Assembly (NCBI RefSeq): GCF_022812285.1
Contig: NZ_CP093300.1
Span: forward strand, 1,426,001-1,490,000
From: Alkalihalobacillus sp. LMS39
GTDB taxonomy: Bacteria; Bacillota; Bacilli; Bacillales; Bacillaceae_F
Length of the DNA: 64,000 nt
Reading direction: 5' to 3'
Part shown: in pieces, positions 37,601 through 45,085 of the stretch
How positions within the stretch are numbered: position 1 is the stretch's first letter
How the letters are laid out: each line of letters begins with the position of its first letter
Notes under the pieces: model-generated
The model's database searches: none
What the model was told of the DNA's origin: nothing
What the model saw: only the letters and a program-made list of their open reading frames with translations
Made by a program: the position numbers and the translations under genes

Positions 37601-39050
37601 GAATGCTGAAATTGCCATTCAAAATGCTGGTGGAATTCGCGCTTCCATTCCTGTCGGTGACATTACATTAGGTGATGTGCTGACAGTTATGCCATTTGCG
37701 AACAATTTAGTAACAATGGAGTTAACGGGTGCTGAGATTGTAGAATCCCTTGAAAATGGAGTAAGTAGAGTAGAAGAAGGAAATGGTCGTTTCTTACAAG
37801 TAGCAGGTGTTCGCTTTAGTTATGATGTTACACAGCCTGCAATGAATCGAGTATTCAATGTTCAAGTAAAAACGGAAGCTGGTTATGTTGATATTGACGA
37901 ATCCAAGTCTTATATTGTTGCAACAAATGCATTTTTAGCTGACGGTGGAGACGGATTCACAGTATTAAAACAAGCGAAAGATGAAGGAAGAATAACTGAG
38001 TTATTTATTCCAGACTATGATGTATTCACTGATTACCTCGACCGGATTGGAACAGTTGGAGATGAATATGCTCAACCAGAAGGAAGAATTATCACTGCGT
38101 CAAAGCCTAATGAAGATGACCCAGGTGAAGAAAATCCAGGGACAGACCCTATAGAGGAAAATCCGGGAACAGATCCAGAAAAACCAGGTGATGACAAAGA
38201 CAAGGACAAAGACAAAGACAAAGACAAGGACAAAGACAAAGACAAAGACAAAGATAAAGGCAAAGATAAAGACAAAGATAAAGATAAAGACAAAGACAAA
38301 GATAAAGATAAAGATAAAGATAAAGACAAAAATAAAGTAGTAAAAGCAAAACCAACGATTTCAAATGGTGTTGCAACGGTAACACGTAAAGATATGGATA
38401 AACTTGTCGATAATGGAGTATTACTCATCGATATTAGTAACCAAAATGAAACAGAAATGAATATCGTATTTGATAAAGGACAAGTAGAGCAATTAAAGAA
38501 GAAAAATGTTGTCATTATCATTCAAAAAGATGATGTACAACTGGATATTCCATCTTCTGTATTTAAGAATGGAAATGATGCAGTTACCATTACGATTACA
38601 AAAATGAAGGATATGAAACAAGCACTAAGTTCTGTATATGATTTTAAAATAACTCAAGGAAAGCAAGTCATTTCTACATTTGATGAAGCGATTACGTTAA
38701 CATTTGCAGTCGATAAGAAGAAAATGAAAGATGAAAAAAAGGTGAATGTTTTTTACTGGAATGAAACAAAGAAGCATTGGGAGAGCAAAGGTGGTAGCTA
38801 TCACAATGGGAAAGTAAGTGCACCAACGAATCATTTTAGTACATTTACAGTTTTTGACAAAAGTGAAGCGGAACTTAAGAATAAAGAGGATGTAATCCCT
38901 ACACCAGGTGATACAAACCAAGGAAAGAAAAATCCTCTTCCGAAAACAGCAACAAATGTATACAATTGGATTTTAATCGGAATGGGTATTCTTCTATTAG
39001 GAGTGAGTTCATTCTGGTTTCAAAGAAAGAAGAGAGTAATACTTAAATAA
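31656..39050 (+). CDS. Wall-anchored multidomain nuclease / 5'-nucleotidase fusion
   Basis: This 2464-residue surface protein starts at GTG (GGGGAGG upstream) with a signal peptide ending VSAAQP. Two chitobiase-C-like domains lie at about 187-265 and 450-527 (TIHYTIDGQTPT, TIYYTVDGSTPT). YhcR-type OB-fold regions occupy about 270-380 and about 540-640. An endonuclease/exonuclease/phosphatase domain spans about 798-1097 (ANYNVENL, GRASDHDPV). A choice-of-anchor-I beta-propeller-like domain spans about 1112-1630. A 5'-nucleotidase metallophosphatase spans about 1646-2145 (HTNDTHAH, DAGDVFSG, PGNHEFD, GGHSH). An Asp-Lys tract, an unrecognised beta domain and an LPKTA sorting signal with helix and RKKR tail end the protein. 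It probably degrades extracellular DNA/RNA to nucleosides and phosphate. B. subtilis YhcR is a smaller analogue. Confidence 0.9.
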   Translation: MKRNGKKSLSVFLILAIVMNFFSAGVSAAQPVSTMFTETFDDSNATNSYSDGSFIGEHGVEWTYTHSRNEGDFPIDGNGLMLRDKNYNSKITSSPIKEGVSTVSVQYRKAFTGSSARTIEVYINGEHKKTSDVFGNFSGADATVHTLELSDLQVSNDAILEIRAGGAQVVIDNITWTSFSGDITKVANVQASPSTGQVEENTEVTLSTTTKDATIHYTIDGQTPTIHSPVYTSPILITSDTTVKALATKEGLQQSDVSTFTYTVKQSLEKMSIADARVLADGTEAKIEGIVTHSIVAGGKTNYFIQDDTAGIIVRVAGFTAKPGDKIQAKGKLLDYYGMAQLDLSSGDDAQIVEANVGVPEPKRIIATDLHAKNGEAYEGQLVEVHNVTVTSVASSNYKATDGKGEFVVRSVEGYPSVGKTYDVIIGVVNYDWNEYKLTPRSSEDVIEEVFSVIANPSSGGVVKGSSVILTTPTKGGTIYYTVDGSTPTIKSLPYTEPIVIDKDVTIKAIVQDNHEEESAVYTFRYQALLPLDSLRIHDIQGEAHRSPYENQDVQNIEGIVTFTVSSGFYMEDPSPDDNPNTSEGIYVYKPSHGVKVGDEVKVSGLVSEFYGTASEGYDDRSETHLPVTQINAASGTVQVVAQNQLDKLSAPVILGVDGRVIPSESIDSDGLETFNPEVDAIDFYESVEGMRVQFHDACVVAPQKYGEVVVTVDNGVEKIRTENGGVLLSESNQNPDRLFVSVNDTNFKAKTGDCFDGTITGVVGYTYNNYKIFTNKTDLPPLVEGDAKPVVTTIHPHEDKVTIANYNVENLSPNTSDEKFAKIAQSLITNLKSPDIVGLVEIQDNNGNTDNGVTEANETYEKLIHHIQKLGGPTYKYTDIAPENNQDGGEPGGNIRVGYLYNSERVQLAPGEKGSATEAVGYEGEALTLNPGRIEPQNEAFKSSRKPLAAEFIFNGEKVIVINNHFNSKRGDQPLFGRNQPPVFGSEVQRHQIAEIINDFVTDVKEKNNNANVVVLGDLNDYQFSETLNILKGEELTNMIDTLPKEEQYTYVYEGNSQVLDHILVSNHLVEQTKVDIVNINADFMEAHGRASDHDPVLVQIDVTPRDYSGTGELQLNLIGRYDSGAGFNKSGAEIVVFDKKTKRAFIANGADSAIDIVDLSNPTNLNLPLKKRIDVTELELGEGFVIGDITSIAVHPNGNFIAFAVPAEPRTDNGRVVLADINGKVFSNVEVGALPDMVTFTHDGQYVLVANEGEPNDSYTIDPEGTVSIIDVSKGARVNQDDVTTVGFGNLSANQIDETVRVFGPNASPAQDFEPEYIVVAKDNKTAYVALQENNAIATLDLTTKEFTHVHGLGFKDHSLFENAMDVSDKDDKVNIQPWPVLGMYQPDGIDYFKANGKSYIVTANEGDARDYKGYSEETRAGSNKIKNNVQLNADFYEGYTQAELDALVENGLFNEEQLGRLRVSSEMGKNSAGKYEALYSFGGRSFSIWDANSMELVFDSGSDFEHITLHHLGEEHFNANHTENTGETRSDDKGPEPEDIKIGQVNGQTYAFIGLERVGGIMVYNITNPSEPVFVTYYNSRDFSKDPASGEAGDLGTEGLMFIPKEDSPTGKTMLLAANEVSGTLSVYEVTYPGEEPIETSNDFELTVMHTNDTHAHLDSVARRITVIRSIRDEVNQSLLLDAGDVFSGTLFFNQYLGQADLEFMNMAEYDAMVPGNHEFDKGPKVFADFIKNAEFPFVSSNIDYSNEPELSPLFKDEVGNPGENGYLYPAIIKEINGEQVGIFGLTTEDTAFIANPGENIVFENYLEKAQLTVDMLNEEGINKIIAVTHLGYRYDVILAETVEGIDIVVGGHSHTLVEEPVVIEQFEDPTLVVQAKEYGEYLGRLDVVFDEEGVLQSWNGQLIEVDGKDEQGNYIYEEDQVAAERLKELQGPIDELKKMVVGKTTVHLDGERSNIRSKETNLGNLIADGMLAKAKESVNAEIAIQNAGGIRASIPVGDITLGDVLTVMPFANNLVTMELTGAEIVESLENGVSRVEEGNGRFLQVAGVRFSYDVTQPAMNRVFNVQVKTEAGYVDIDESKSYIVATNAFLADGGDGFTVLKQAKDEGRITELFIPDYDVFTDYLDRIGTVGDEYAQPEGRIITASKPNEDDPGEENPGTDPIEENPGTDPEKPGDDKDKDKDKDKDKDKDKDKDKDKGKDKDKDKDKDKDKDKDKDKDKDKNKVVKAKPTISNGVATVTRKDMDKLVDNGVLLIDISNQNETEMNIVFDKGQVEQLKKKNVVIIIQKDDVQLDIPSSVFKNGNDAVTITITKMKDMKQALSSVYDFKITQGKQVISTFDEAITLTFAVDKKKMKDEKKVNVFYWNETKKHWESKGGSYHNGKVSAPTNHFSTFTVFDKSEAELKNKEDVIPTPGDTNQGKKNPLPKTATNVYNWILIGMGILLLGVSSFWFQRKKRVILK
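38193..38336 (+). repeat. Hexanucleotide (Asp-Lys) tandem repeat inside the giant gene
   Basis: About 23 tandem GACAAA/GATAAA hexamers, with GGCAAA and AATAAA variants, encode an Asp-Lys tract that links the enzymatic part to the wall-anchoring end. Length changes by slippage would keep the frame and alter only linker length. Confidence 0.9.
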
Positions 39051-39055
39051 CGACT

Positions 39056-39092
39056 AAACCCTATTGTCCTAATGAAGGACAGTAGGGTTTTT
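39056..39092 (+). terminator. Terminator of the giant surface protein gene
   Basis: The arms AACCCTATTGTCCT and AGGACAGTAGGGTT are followed by TTTTGTC. Confidence 0.85.
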
Positions 39093-39142
39093 GTCGAAAA
39101 AGGTAAAAATAACTAAATTTATGCAAACGATACATTTTTATA

Positions 39143-39274
39143 TTGACATTACAATTTAAACCATAATAGTATTAATAGTGAAAACGGTTGCACTAATGAC
39201 TCAAATAGGAGGTGAGACAAGGAAAAATAATTTGAATTTAATGTTTTTTTAGTAAAAGAAAGAAAGCGTTTACA
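39143..39274 (+). promoter_or_regulatory. Pullulanase promoter region with two cre-like operators
   Basis: A consensus TTGACA -35 at 39143 is followed by an A/T-rich -10 area (AATAGTATTAATAG). TGAAAACGGTTGCA (39179-39192) and AGAAAGCGTTTACA (39261-39274) resemble CcpA cre sites or LacI-family operators, one around the expected start of transcription and one in the leader. This predicts glucose repression. Confidence 0.55.
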
Positions 39275-39331
39275 ATGTACTTGTTTTCATTTTGTGTGAA
39301 ACAGATGGTTAACAATTAAGGAGGGGTATGT

Positions 39332-42300
39332 TTGAAAAAGAATTTATGGCATCGTTCACTTTTATTTATTATCATCAGTCTTTTAGTATTTTCCCCTAGT
39401 TCTTTATCTTTTAGTTTCACTTCAGCAGTCGTACAAGCTGAAGAGAACAATCATAATACACTTAGAATTCATTATCAGAAGCAAGATGGGAACTATGAAA
39501 ATTGGGGATTATGGACATGGGGAGACGTAAAATCTCCTACAGATGAATGGCCAACTGGAGCTCTTTCATTTGAAGAAACTGAAGATGGCAATGCTTATGT
39601 GGATGTTGAATTAGCAGAAGGAGCAGCACAAATCGGATTCCTTGTAGTCAACAAACAAACAGAAGAAAAAGATGGAGGAGATAAGACATTTCTCATTTCC
39701 TCACAAAATATAAATGAAATCTGGATTCAAGAAGGCTCAGATCAAGTGTATACATATGAACCAGTTTCTTTAGATGAAAACCAAGTCAGAATTCATTATG
39801 TTAATGAAAGTGGAAACTATGAAAATCTAGGTTTGTGGCTTTGGGATGATGTCGTGAATCCTTCAGAAAACTGGCCATCAGGAGCAAAAGCGTTTGATGG
39901 AGTTGGACGATATGGGGCCTTTGTCGATGTTGATGTAAAGGATAACGCAAGTAAAATAAGTTTCCTTGTTGTAAATAGAGTGAATGGACAACAAAGTGGG
40001 GATATGTCGTTTTCCTTATTAGAAGATTATAATCAGCTTTGGATAAGAGAGGGAGATTCGACGGTTTATATTTCCCCTTATTGGGAAACACCTGTTGCTC
40101 TAATTTCAGGAGAAGTATTATCTACTAATAAAATCGTTTTACAGTTTACGAGTGTAAAAGGAATGACAGAAGCAGAATTACTTGAACTACTTTCCATCTC
40201 TGATAAGGAAGGTAATCCAATTTCTATTTCAGGGCTCACAATTAAAAATGATAGAACCGTAGAAGTATTTGTCGAGCTTGATTTAGACCAATCCCCGTTT
40301 TCTGTTACATTTGATGGAAAAACGATAACGGTTGGGACAGGATGGAGAATGATAGATGAATTATATGCTTATGATGGTGAGTTAGGTGCGACATTACATT
40401 CAAATGGGACAGCTACGTTAAAATTATGGTCACCTTCTGCAGATTCGGTTAGTGTGGTTCTTTACGATAAAAACAATCAAAACAATATCGTCCATGAAAA
40501 CATCGAAATGACGTTAGGTGATCGAGGTGTCTGGCACGTAACATTACAACCTGAAAATACGGGTATTGATAATGTAAATGGCTATTACTATCATTATAAA
40601 ATTACAAGAGGAGAAGACACAGTTCTTGCTTTAGATCCTTATGCAAAATCGATGGCGACATGGAATAATTTTGGGGATGACCCGATTGGGAAAGCTGCTA
40701 TTGTGAATCCAGCCGACATTGGTCCAACTCTTCAATATGCGAATATTGATGGATATGAGAAAAGAGAAGACGCGATCATTTACGAAGTGCATGTCCGTGA
40801 TTTCACATCTGATCCGAGTATAGAAGGAAATTTACAATCTCAGTTTGGTACATTTACCGCTTTTATTGATAAGCTTGATTATATTGAACAATTAGGTGTA
40901 ACACATGTACAGCTTTTACCTGTAATGAGCTATTTTTGGGCAAATGAATTTGAAAATAATGAAAGAATGCTAGAATATTCTTCGTCCGGTAATAACTATA
41001 ATTGGGGGTATGATCCCCATAGTTATTTTGCACCAACTGGAATGTATTCAGAAAATCCGGATGACCCAGAACTTCGAATCCAAGAACTCAAAATGTTAAT
41101 TGATGAAATCCATAAACGAGGAATGGGTGTCATTCTCGATGTCGTGTATAACCATACGGCTCAAGTAGAAATTTTTGAAGATTTAGAACCGAATTACTAT
41201 CATTTCATGGACGCTGATGGTACTCCACGGACTAGCTTTGGTGGTGGCCGTTTAGGTACAACACATGAAATGGCAAGAAGAATTTTAGTGGATTCTATTT
41301 TATATTGGACAGATGTATATAAGGTTGATGGTTTCCGTTTTGACATGATGGGTGACCATGATGCTGAGACGATTCAAATCGCTTATGACAAAGCCAAGCA
41401 ATTAAACCCGAATATTCTCATGATCGGGGAAGGTTGGCGAACATATGTAGGAGATGAAGGTGAAACAGATGTTATGCCTGCAGACCAAGATTGGATGCAG
41501 TATACAGATAGTGTTGGTGTATTTTCAGATGAATTCCGTAATGAATTAAAATCTGGGTTCGGAAGTGAAGGCCAACCCCGTTTCATTACAGGCGGTGCTA
41601 GAAATGTGCAACAAATTTTTGATAATATTAAAGCACAGCCACATAATTTTGTTGCGGATGACCCTGGAGATGTCGTTCCTTATATTGAAGCACATGACAA
41701 TTTAACACTCCATGATGTGATTGCCCAGTCGATAAAAAAAGACCCGGATTATCACCAAGAAGAAATCCAACAACGAATTCGAATTGGAAATGCGATGGTA
41801 TTGACTTCGCAAGGTACAGCATTTATTCATGCGGGTCAAGAGTTTGGTAGAACAAAACAATATAGAGAAGAAACAACAGAAGCTCCATATAAATCGACAT
41901 ATATGGTAGATGAAAATGGCCAACCATTTGATTATCCATATTTTATTCATGATTCATATGACTCTTCAGATGCGATTAATATGTTTAATTGGGAACAAGC
42001 AACAAATGCGTCTAAATACCCTCTTCATAATGAAACGAGAGAATACACAACAGGATTAATTGAGTTGAGACGATCGACTGATGCCTTTCGTTTAGGTTCG
42101 AAAGCATTGGTAGATGAGAATGTTACGATAATCGAAGCTCCGGAAATGAAAGAGCGAGATTTAGTTATTGCGTATCGCAATGAGGCGACAAACGGAGATG
42201 CGTATTATGTATTTGTGAACGCAGATTCTACTTCTCGCTCGTTAACAATTAGTGAAGATTTAACAAGAGGAGTTGTGTTAGTAGATAGTGATGAAGCGGG

Positions 42301-42769
42301 TACAGTGGGAGTTTCTGAACAATCAGGTTTTCAACTAACATCAGATTCAATTGAATTAGATCCATTAACAACGGTTATTATAAAATTGTCTGAAGGTGAA
42401 GAGCAACCACCAACAACACCAGAGGAGCCAATAGAAGAAGAACCGATTGATGAAGACCCTAAAGAAGAAGAGCCAAAAGAAGAGGAACCAAATGACGAAG
42501 ATCCAAAAGAGGAAGACCCATCTACTGAGGTTCCAGATGATTCGAAACAACCATCACAACCTACTCCTACTCCGGATGAAGAAGGAGAAGGAATTGATGA
42601 CGATAAGGTAGAAGAAAATGAAGGAAAAGACAGTGATGATCAAGAGAACAGTTTGCCAAAAACAGCAACCCCATTTTATACGTTTATGTTAATAGGGTTC
42701 ATCGTAATTGTTGCTGGAGCCATTGTTTATATGTATCAACGAAAACAAAAAGGGACAATAGTAGAATAA
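39332..42769 (+). CDS. Cell-wall-anchored pullulanase (GH13_14 type I)
   Basis: This 1145-residue enzyme hydrolyses alpha-1,6 bonds of pullulan and branched starch at the cell surface. The TTG start follows AAGGAGGGG; an ATG four bases earlier is out of frame. After the signal peptide come two CBM41 starch-binding domains (about 45-135 and 148-245; NYENWGLWTWGDV and NYENLGLWLWDDV). A CBM48-like domain (about 345-445) and the GH13 barrel follow, with the type-I signature YNWGYDPHSY, nucleophile Asp671 (FRFDMMG), acid Glu700 (GEGW) and Asp789 (EAHDN). A Glu/Pro-rich wall linker and LPKTATPFY sorting signal with membrane helix and basic tail end it. It feeds the neopullulanase and alpha-glucosidase encoded near 60 kb. 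Confidence 0.95.
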   Translation: MKKNLWHRSLLFIIISLLVFSPSSLSFSFTSAVVQAEENNHNTLRIHYQKQDGNYENWGLWTWGDVKSPTDEWPTGALSFEETEDGNAYVDVELAEGAAQIGFLVVNKQTEEKDGGDKTFLISSQNINEIWIQEGSDQVYTYEPVSLDENQVRIHYVNESGNYENLGLWLWDDVVNPSENWPSGAKAFDGVGRYGAFVDVDVKDNASKISFLVVNRVNGQQSGDMSFSLLEDYNQLWIREGDSTVYISPYWETPVALISGEVLSTNKIVLQFTSVKGMTEAELLELLSISDKEGNPISISGLTIKNDRTVEVFVELDLDQSPFSVTFDGKTITVGTGWRMIDELYAYDGELGATLHSNGTATLKLWSPSADSVSVVLYDKNNQNNIVHENIEMTLGDRGVWHVTLQPENTGIDNVNGYYYHYKITRGEDTVLALDPYAKSMATWNNFGDDPIGKAAIVNPADIGPTLQYANIDGYEKREDAIIYEVHVRDFTSDPSIEGNLQSQFGTFTAFIDKLDYIEQLGVTHVQLLPVMSYFWANEFENNERMLEYSSSGNNYNWGYDPHSYFAPTGMYSENPDDPELRIQELKMLIDEIHKRGMGVILDVVYNHTAQVEIFEDLEPNYYHFMDADGTPRTSFGGGRLGTTHEMARRILVDSILYWTDVYKVDGFRFDMMGDHDAETIQIAYDKAKQLNPNILMIGEGWRTYVGDEGETDVMPADQDWMQYTDSVGVFSDEFRNELKSGFGSEGQPRFITGGARNVQQIFDNIKAQPHNFVADDPGDVVPYIEAHDNLTLHDVIAQSIKKDPDYHQEEIQQRIRIGNAMVLTSQGTAFIHAGQEFGRTKQYREETTEAPYKSTYMVDENGQPFDYPYFIHDSYDSSDAINMFNWEQATNASKYPLHNETREYTTGLIELRRSTDAFRLGSKALVDENVTIIEAPEMKERDLVIAYRNEATNGDAYYVFVNADSTSRSLTISEDLTRGVVLVDSDEAGTVGVSEQSGFQLTSDSIELDPLTTVIIKLSEGEEQPPTTPEEPIEEEPIDEDPKEEEPKEEEPNDEDPKEEDPSTEVPDDSKQPSQPTPTPDEEGEGIDDDKVEENEGKDSDDQENSLPKTATPFYTFMLIGFIVIVAGAIVYMYQRKQKGTIVE

Positions 42770-42775
42770 TTATGG

Positions 42776-42818
42776 TGACACAAAGGTCTAGTATTTTTGA
42801 GACTTTTGTGTCTTTTTC
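42776..42818 (+). terminator. Terminator of the pullulanase gene
   Basis: The arms GACACAAAGGTCT and AGACTTTTGTGTC are followed by TTTTTC. Confidence 0.85.
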
Positions 42819-42942
42819 TGTTTTTAACACTCATTCTTTGCTTCTGAATAGGAAAAGAGTAAAATTAGATTCATGAAAAACCACTGAAAAAAAAGGTTTT
42901 TTTTCTTTTTGCGAGGATAGAAATAGTATTGAGGTGAACTCG

Positions 42943-44028
42943 TTGGTTTCAAACAATCAGTTACTAAGTGAAGCAAGTCAATTTATAGAACTTTGTTATA
43001 ACGAGCGTCAGCTAGAAAAACAAATCCCAGCTCGACTTGACGAAATAAAAGGTGAAATAAATAAGAAGGGGTTTTATACCCATACAATGGAAGAGCTACA
43101 ATATGGGGCAAAGGTGGCGTGGAGAAATAGTAATAAATGTATTGGTCGTTTATTTTGGAATTCCTTGCATGTCATTGATGCAAGGGATGCAAATACTACT
43201 GAAGAAGTGTATAGGGCGTTATGTGAACATATTGAATATGCGACAAATGGGGGCAGGCTCATTCCAACGATTACGATTTTTGCTCCTAAGCAAAATGGAA
43301 AAGAAAAGGTTCGGATTTGGAATCATCAGTTGATTCGATATGCTGGATATGAAACAAATGCTGGCATTGTAGGGGATCCTGCTTCGATTGAATTCACGAA
43401 AACTTGTAATAAGCTAGGGTGGAAAGGGGAAGAGACAGCTTTTGATATTTTACCTCTCGTTGTTCAACTAGAGGAATGTGATCCTGTATGGTTTGATGTT
43501 CCGAAAGACCTCGTATTGGAAGTAGGGATCGAGCACCCTGAATTTGATAAGTTTCGAAAGTTAAACTTGAAGTGGTATGCGGTGCCTATGATTTCGGATA
43601 TGAAACTAGAGATAGGCGGTATTATCTATCCAGCTGCCCCTTTTAATGGATGGTATATGGGAACTGAAATTGGAGCCAGAAATTTAGCAGATGAAGAGCG
43701 TTATAATAAATTAGCTGACGTTGCAAAAATCATTGGTGTGGAAACAACGAAAAATTCTACGCTTTGGAAAGATAAAGCATTAGTTGAATTAAATGTAGCT
43801 GTCCTTTATTCATTTAAAAGAGCTGGTGTTAGCATCGTTGACCATCATACAGCAGCGGAACAGTTTAAACATTTTCAAGAGGCAGAACTAGCGAAAGGAA
43901 GAAACGTTACGGGGGATTGGACATGGTTAATTCCTCCGGTGTCACCGGCAACAACACATATTTTTCATCAGCAATATAAAAATGATATTGTCACACCAAA
44001 CTTTTTTTATCAAGAAAATAAATATTAA
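42943..44028 (+). CDS. nos: Nitric oxide synthase oxygenase
   Basis: This 361-residue bacterial NOS has an oxygenase domain only and makes NO from arginine using cellular reductases. The heme thiolate is Cys66 in [13 protein letters not shown]. The substrate and pterin region is conserved at [23 protein letters not shown] and the C-terminal GDWTWLIPP. The length fits Bacillus NOS. The start is TTG at 42943 because GAGGTGA lies five bases upstream; the GTG at 42934 is part of that site. The msrA gene starts 29 bases after the stop with no terminator between, so the two are likely one transcript. In Bacillus, NO protects against oxidative stress and some antibiotics. Confidence 0.96.
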   Translation: MVSNNQLLSEASQFIELCYNERQLEKQIPARLDEIKGEINKKGFYTHTMEELQYGAKVAWRNSNKCIGRLFWNSLHVIDARDANTTEEVYRALCEHIEYATNGGRLIPTITIFAPKQNGKEKVRIWNHQLIRYAGYETNAGIVGDPASIEFTKTCNKLGWKGEETAFDILPLVVQLEECDPVWFDVPKDLVLEVGIEHPEFDKFRKLNLKWYAVPMISDMKLEIGGIIYPAAPFNGWYMGTEIGARNLADEERYNKLADVAKIIGVETTKNSTLWKDKALVELNVAVLYSFKRAGVSIVDHHTAAEQFKHFQEAELAKGRNVTGDWTWLIPPVSPATTHIFHQQYKNDIVTPNFFYQENKY

Positions 44029-44057
44029 AAATAATAGTAGGAAGAGAGGTGAACGAA

Positions 44058-44675
44058 GTGGAGCGTTTCACATTTGGCATGGGATGATTTTGGAGTGTTG
44101 ATGCTCGGTTCGGGCATTTTCAAGGTATACAAAAAACAGCGGTAGGATATGCAGGTGGAACATTACCGAATCCTACGTATCGCATAATGGGAGACCATAC
44201 AGAAACGGTTCAAGTGCACTTTAATGAGGAAGAGATTTCTTTAGCTGCTCTTCTTGATGAGTTTTGGGCTAATCATAATCCAAATCGTGAGGGCTATAAA
44301 GGAAGACAGTATATTTCCTTATTGCTTTATGAGCATGAGCAACAAAAACATACAATGCTAGAAAAGAAAAAAGAGTGGGAAACAAGAAAGAACATGACCA
44401 TAGAAACAGAAATTGCACCGCTCACTTTTTTTACTTTTGCTGAGTTGAAACATCAAAAATATCATTTGAAAAAATATAAAAAAGCAACAGAACAATTAAA
44501 AGCATTGTATCCAACAGAAGAGCATTTTCGAGATGCGACTGTTGTCGCCCGTTTAAATGGGTTTGTTAAAGGATTCGGAACACTGACTTTGATTAAAAGT
44601 GAAATTGAGCGGTGGGCTATCGGCCAAAAAGAAAAAATGAACATTATTGAAATGCTACAAACGTTAAAATGGTAA
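44058..44675 (+). CDS. msrA: Peptide methionine sulfoxide reductase MsrA with in-frame UGA at the catalytic residue (candidate selenoprotein)
   Basis: GTG at 44058 has AGAGGTGA five bases upstream. The protein starts VERFTFGMG, then a TGA codon (44085-44087), then FWSVDARFGHF. MsrA enzymes have GCFW here, so the stop stands exactly at the catalytic cysteine. The frame then stays open to 44675 with family motifs VGYAGGTLPNPTY, GDHTETVQVHF, FWANHNPNREGYKGRQY and FVKGFG. Total length would be 205 residues including residue 10 as selenocysteine. The rest has no cysteine. A hairpin with SECIS-like geometry follows the UGA. The alternative is a nonsense mutation or sequencing error; translation from the ATG at 44187 would lack the active site. 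It is probably cotranscribed with nos. Confidence 0.7.
44101..44117 (+). promoter_or_regulatory. Candidate bacterial SECIS hairpin in msrA
   Basis: ATGCTC and GGGCAT can form a six-pair stem (one G-U) around the loop GGTTC. The loop begins 19 bases after the UGA codon and has G in its first two positions. Both features fall within the published bacterial SECIS model. The hairpin is short, so chance occurrence is possible. Confidence 0.5.
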
Positions 44676-44707
44676 CAATGAAAATAGAGAACTAAATCAA
44701 CTGTGAC

Positions 44708-44758
44708 AAAAAGGTGAGTCTCCTCGTGCTTAGACACTGTAGGAACTCACCCTTTTTC
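44708..44758 (+). terminator. Terminator of nos-msrA
   Basis: The arms AAAAAGGTGAGT and ACTCACCCTTTTT flank a loop of about 35 bases, about 30 bases after the msrA stop. Confidence 0.7.
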
Positions 44759-44845
44759 ATATTATTGGCCATCATTTCTCCTGCTGAAGTATTTGTATTC
44801 CGCCGTTAAGATATTTTTTACTATCATTTTTAAAGTGCTAAAAAA

Positions 44846-44978
44846 TTAATGGAAGGGTTTTCGTATGATATAATAGCTTTCTCTCCAAGGAGAATGTTTC
44901 CAGTGACATATTCTTCTTAGAAAGAACATAACTAATAGATTAAGGCTAGTAGAAAAAAAGAAAAAAGGGGGACAAAAC
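44846..44978 (+). promoter_or_regulatory. Promoter and leader of the symporter operon
   Basis: A TATAAT -10 (44869-44874) has a poor -35 (TTAATG, 17 bases upstream). About 100 bases of leader follow, containing TTTCTCTCCAAGGAGAA as a small hairpin, up to the AAAGGGGGAC ribosome site. Confidence 0.45.
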
Positions 44979-45083
44979 ATGGATTATATGTTAACAGGAG
45001 CAACGTTATTTTGGCTTTTTGTTCCAATGACACTCATTGTTTTGTTTAGTTTTATTTCAATGATTCGACATAAGGGGGAATAG
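44979..45083 (+). CDS. Symporter small accessory protein
   Basis: This 34-residue single-span peptide (MDYMLTGATLFWLFVPMTLI, then a short polar end MIRHKGE) is directly upstream of a sodium/solute symporter gene. AAAAGGGGGAC precedes its ATG, and the symporter's own ribosome site overlaps its 3' end, so translation is probably coupled. Tiny membrane peptides paired with SSS-family symporters are a known Bacillaceae arrangement. The exact role, perhaps stability or gating, is not visible from sequence. Confidence 0.8.
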   Translation: MDYMLTGATLFWLFVPMTLIVLFSFISMIRHKGE

Positions 45084-45085
45084 TC

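Noticed and set aside
38072-38521. A minus-strand frame rich in Ser-Leu across the Asp-Lys repeat
   Set aside because: It is the shadow of the tandem hexamer in the giant surface gene, with no ribosome site.
42934-42942. GTG at 42934 as the nos start
   Set aside because: The GTG is part of the GAGGTGA ribosome-binding site; the TTG at 42943 is correctly spaced from it.
44187-44675. MsrA taken to start at the ATG at 44187
   Set aside because: This would drop the active site and has no ribosome site, whereas the GTG at 44058 has one and continues the MsrA family sequence through the UGA.
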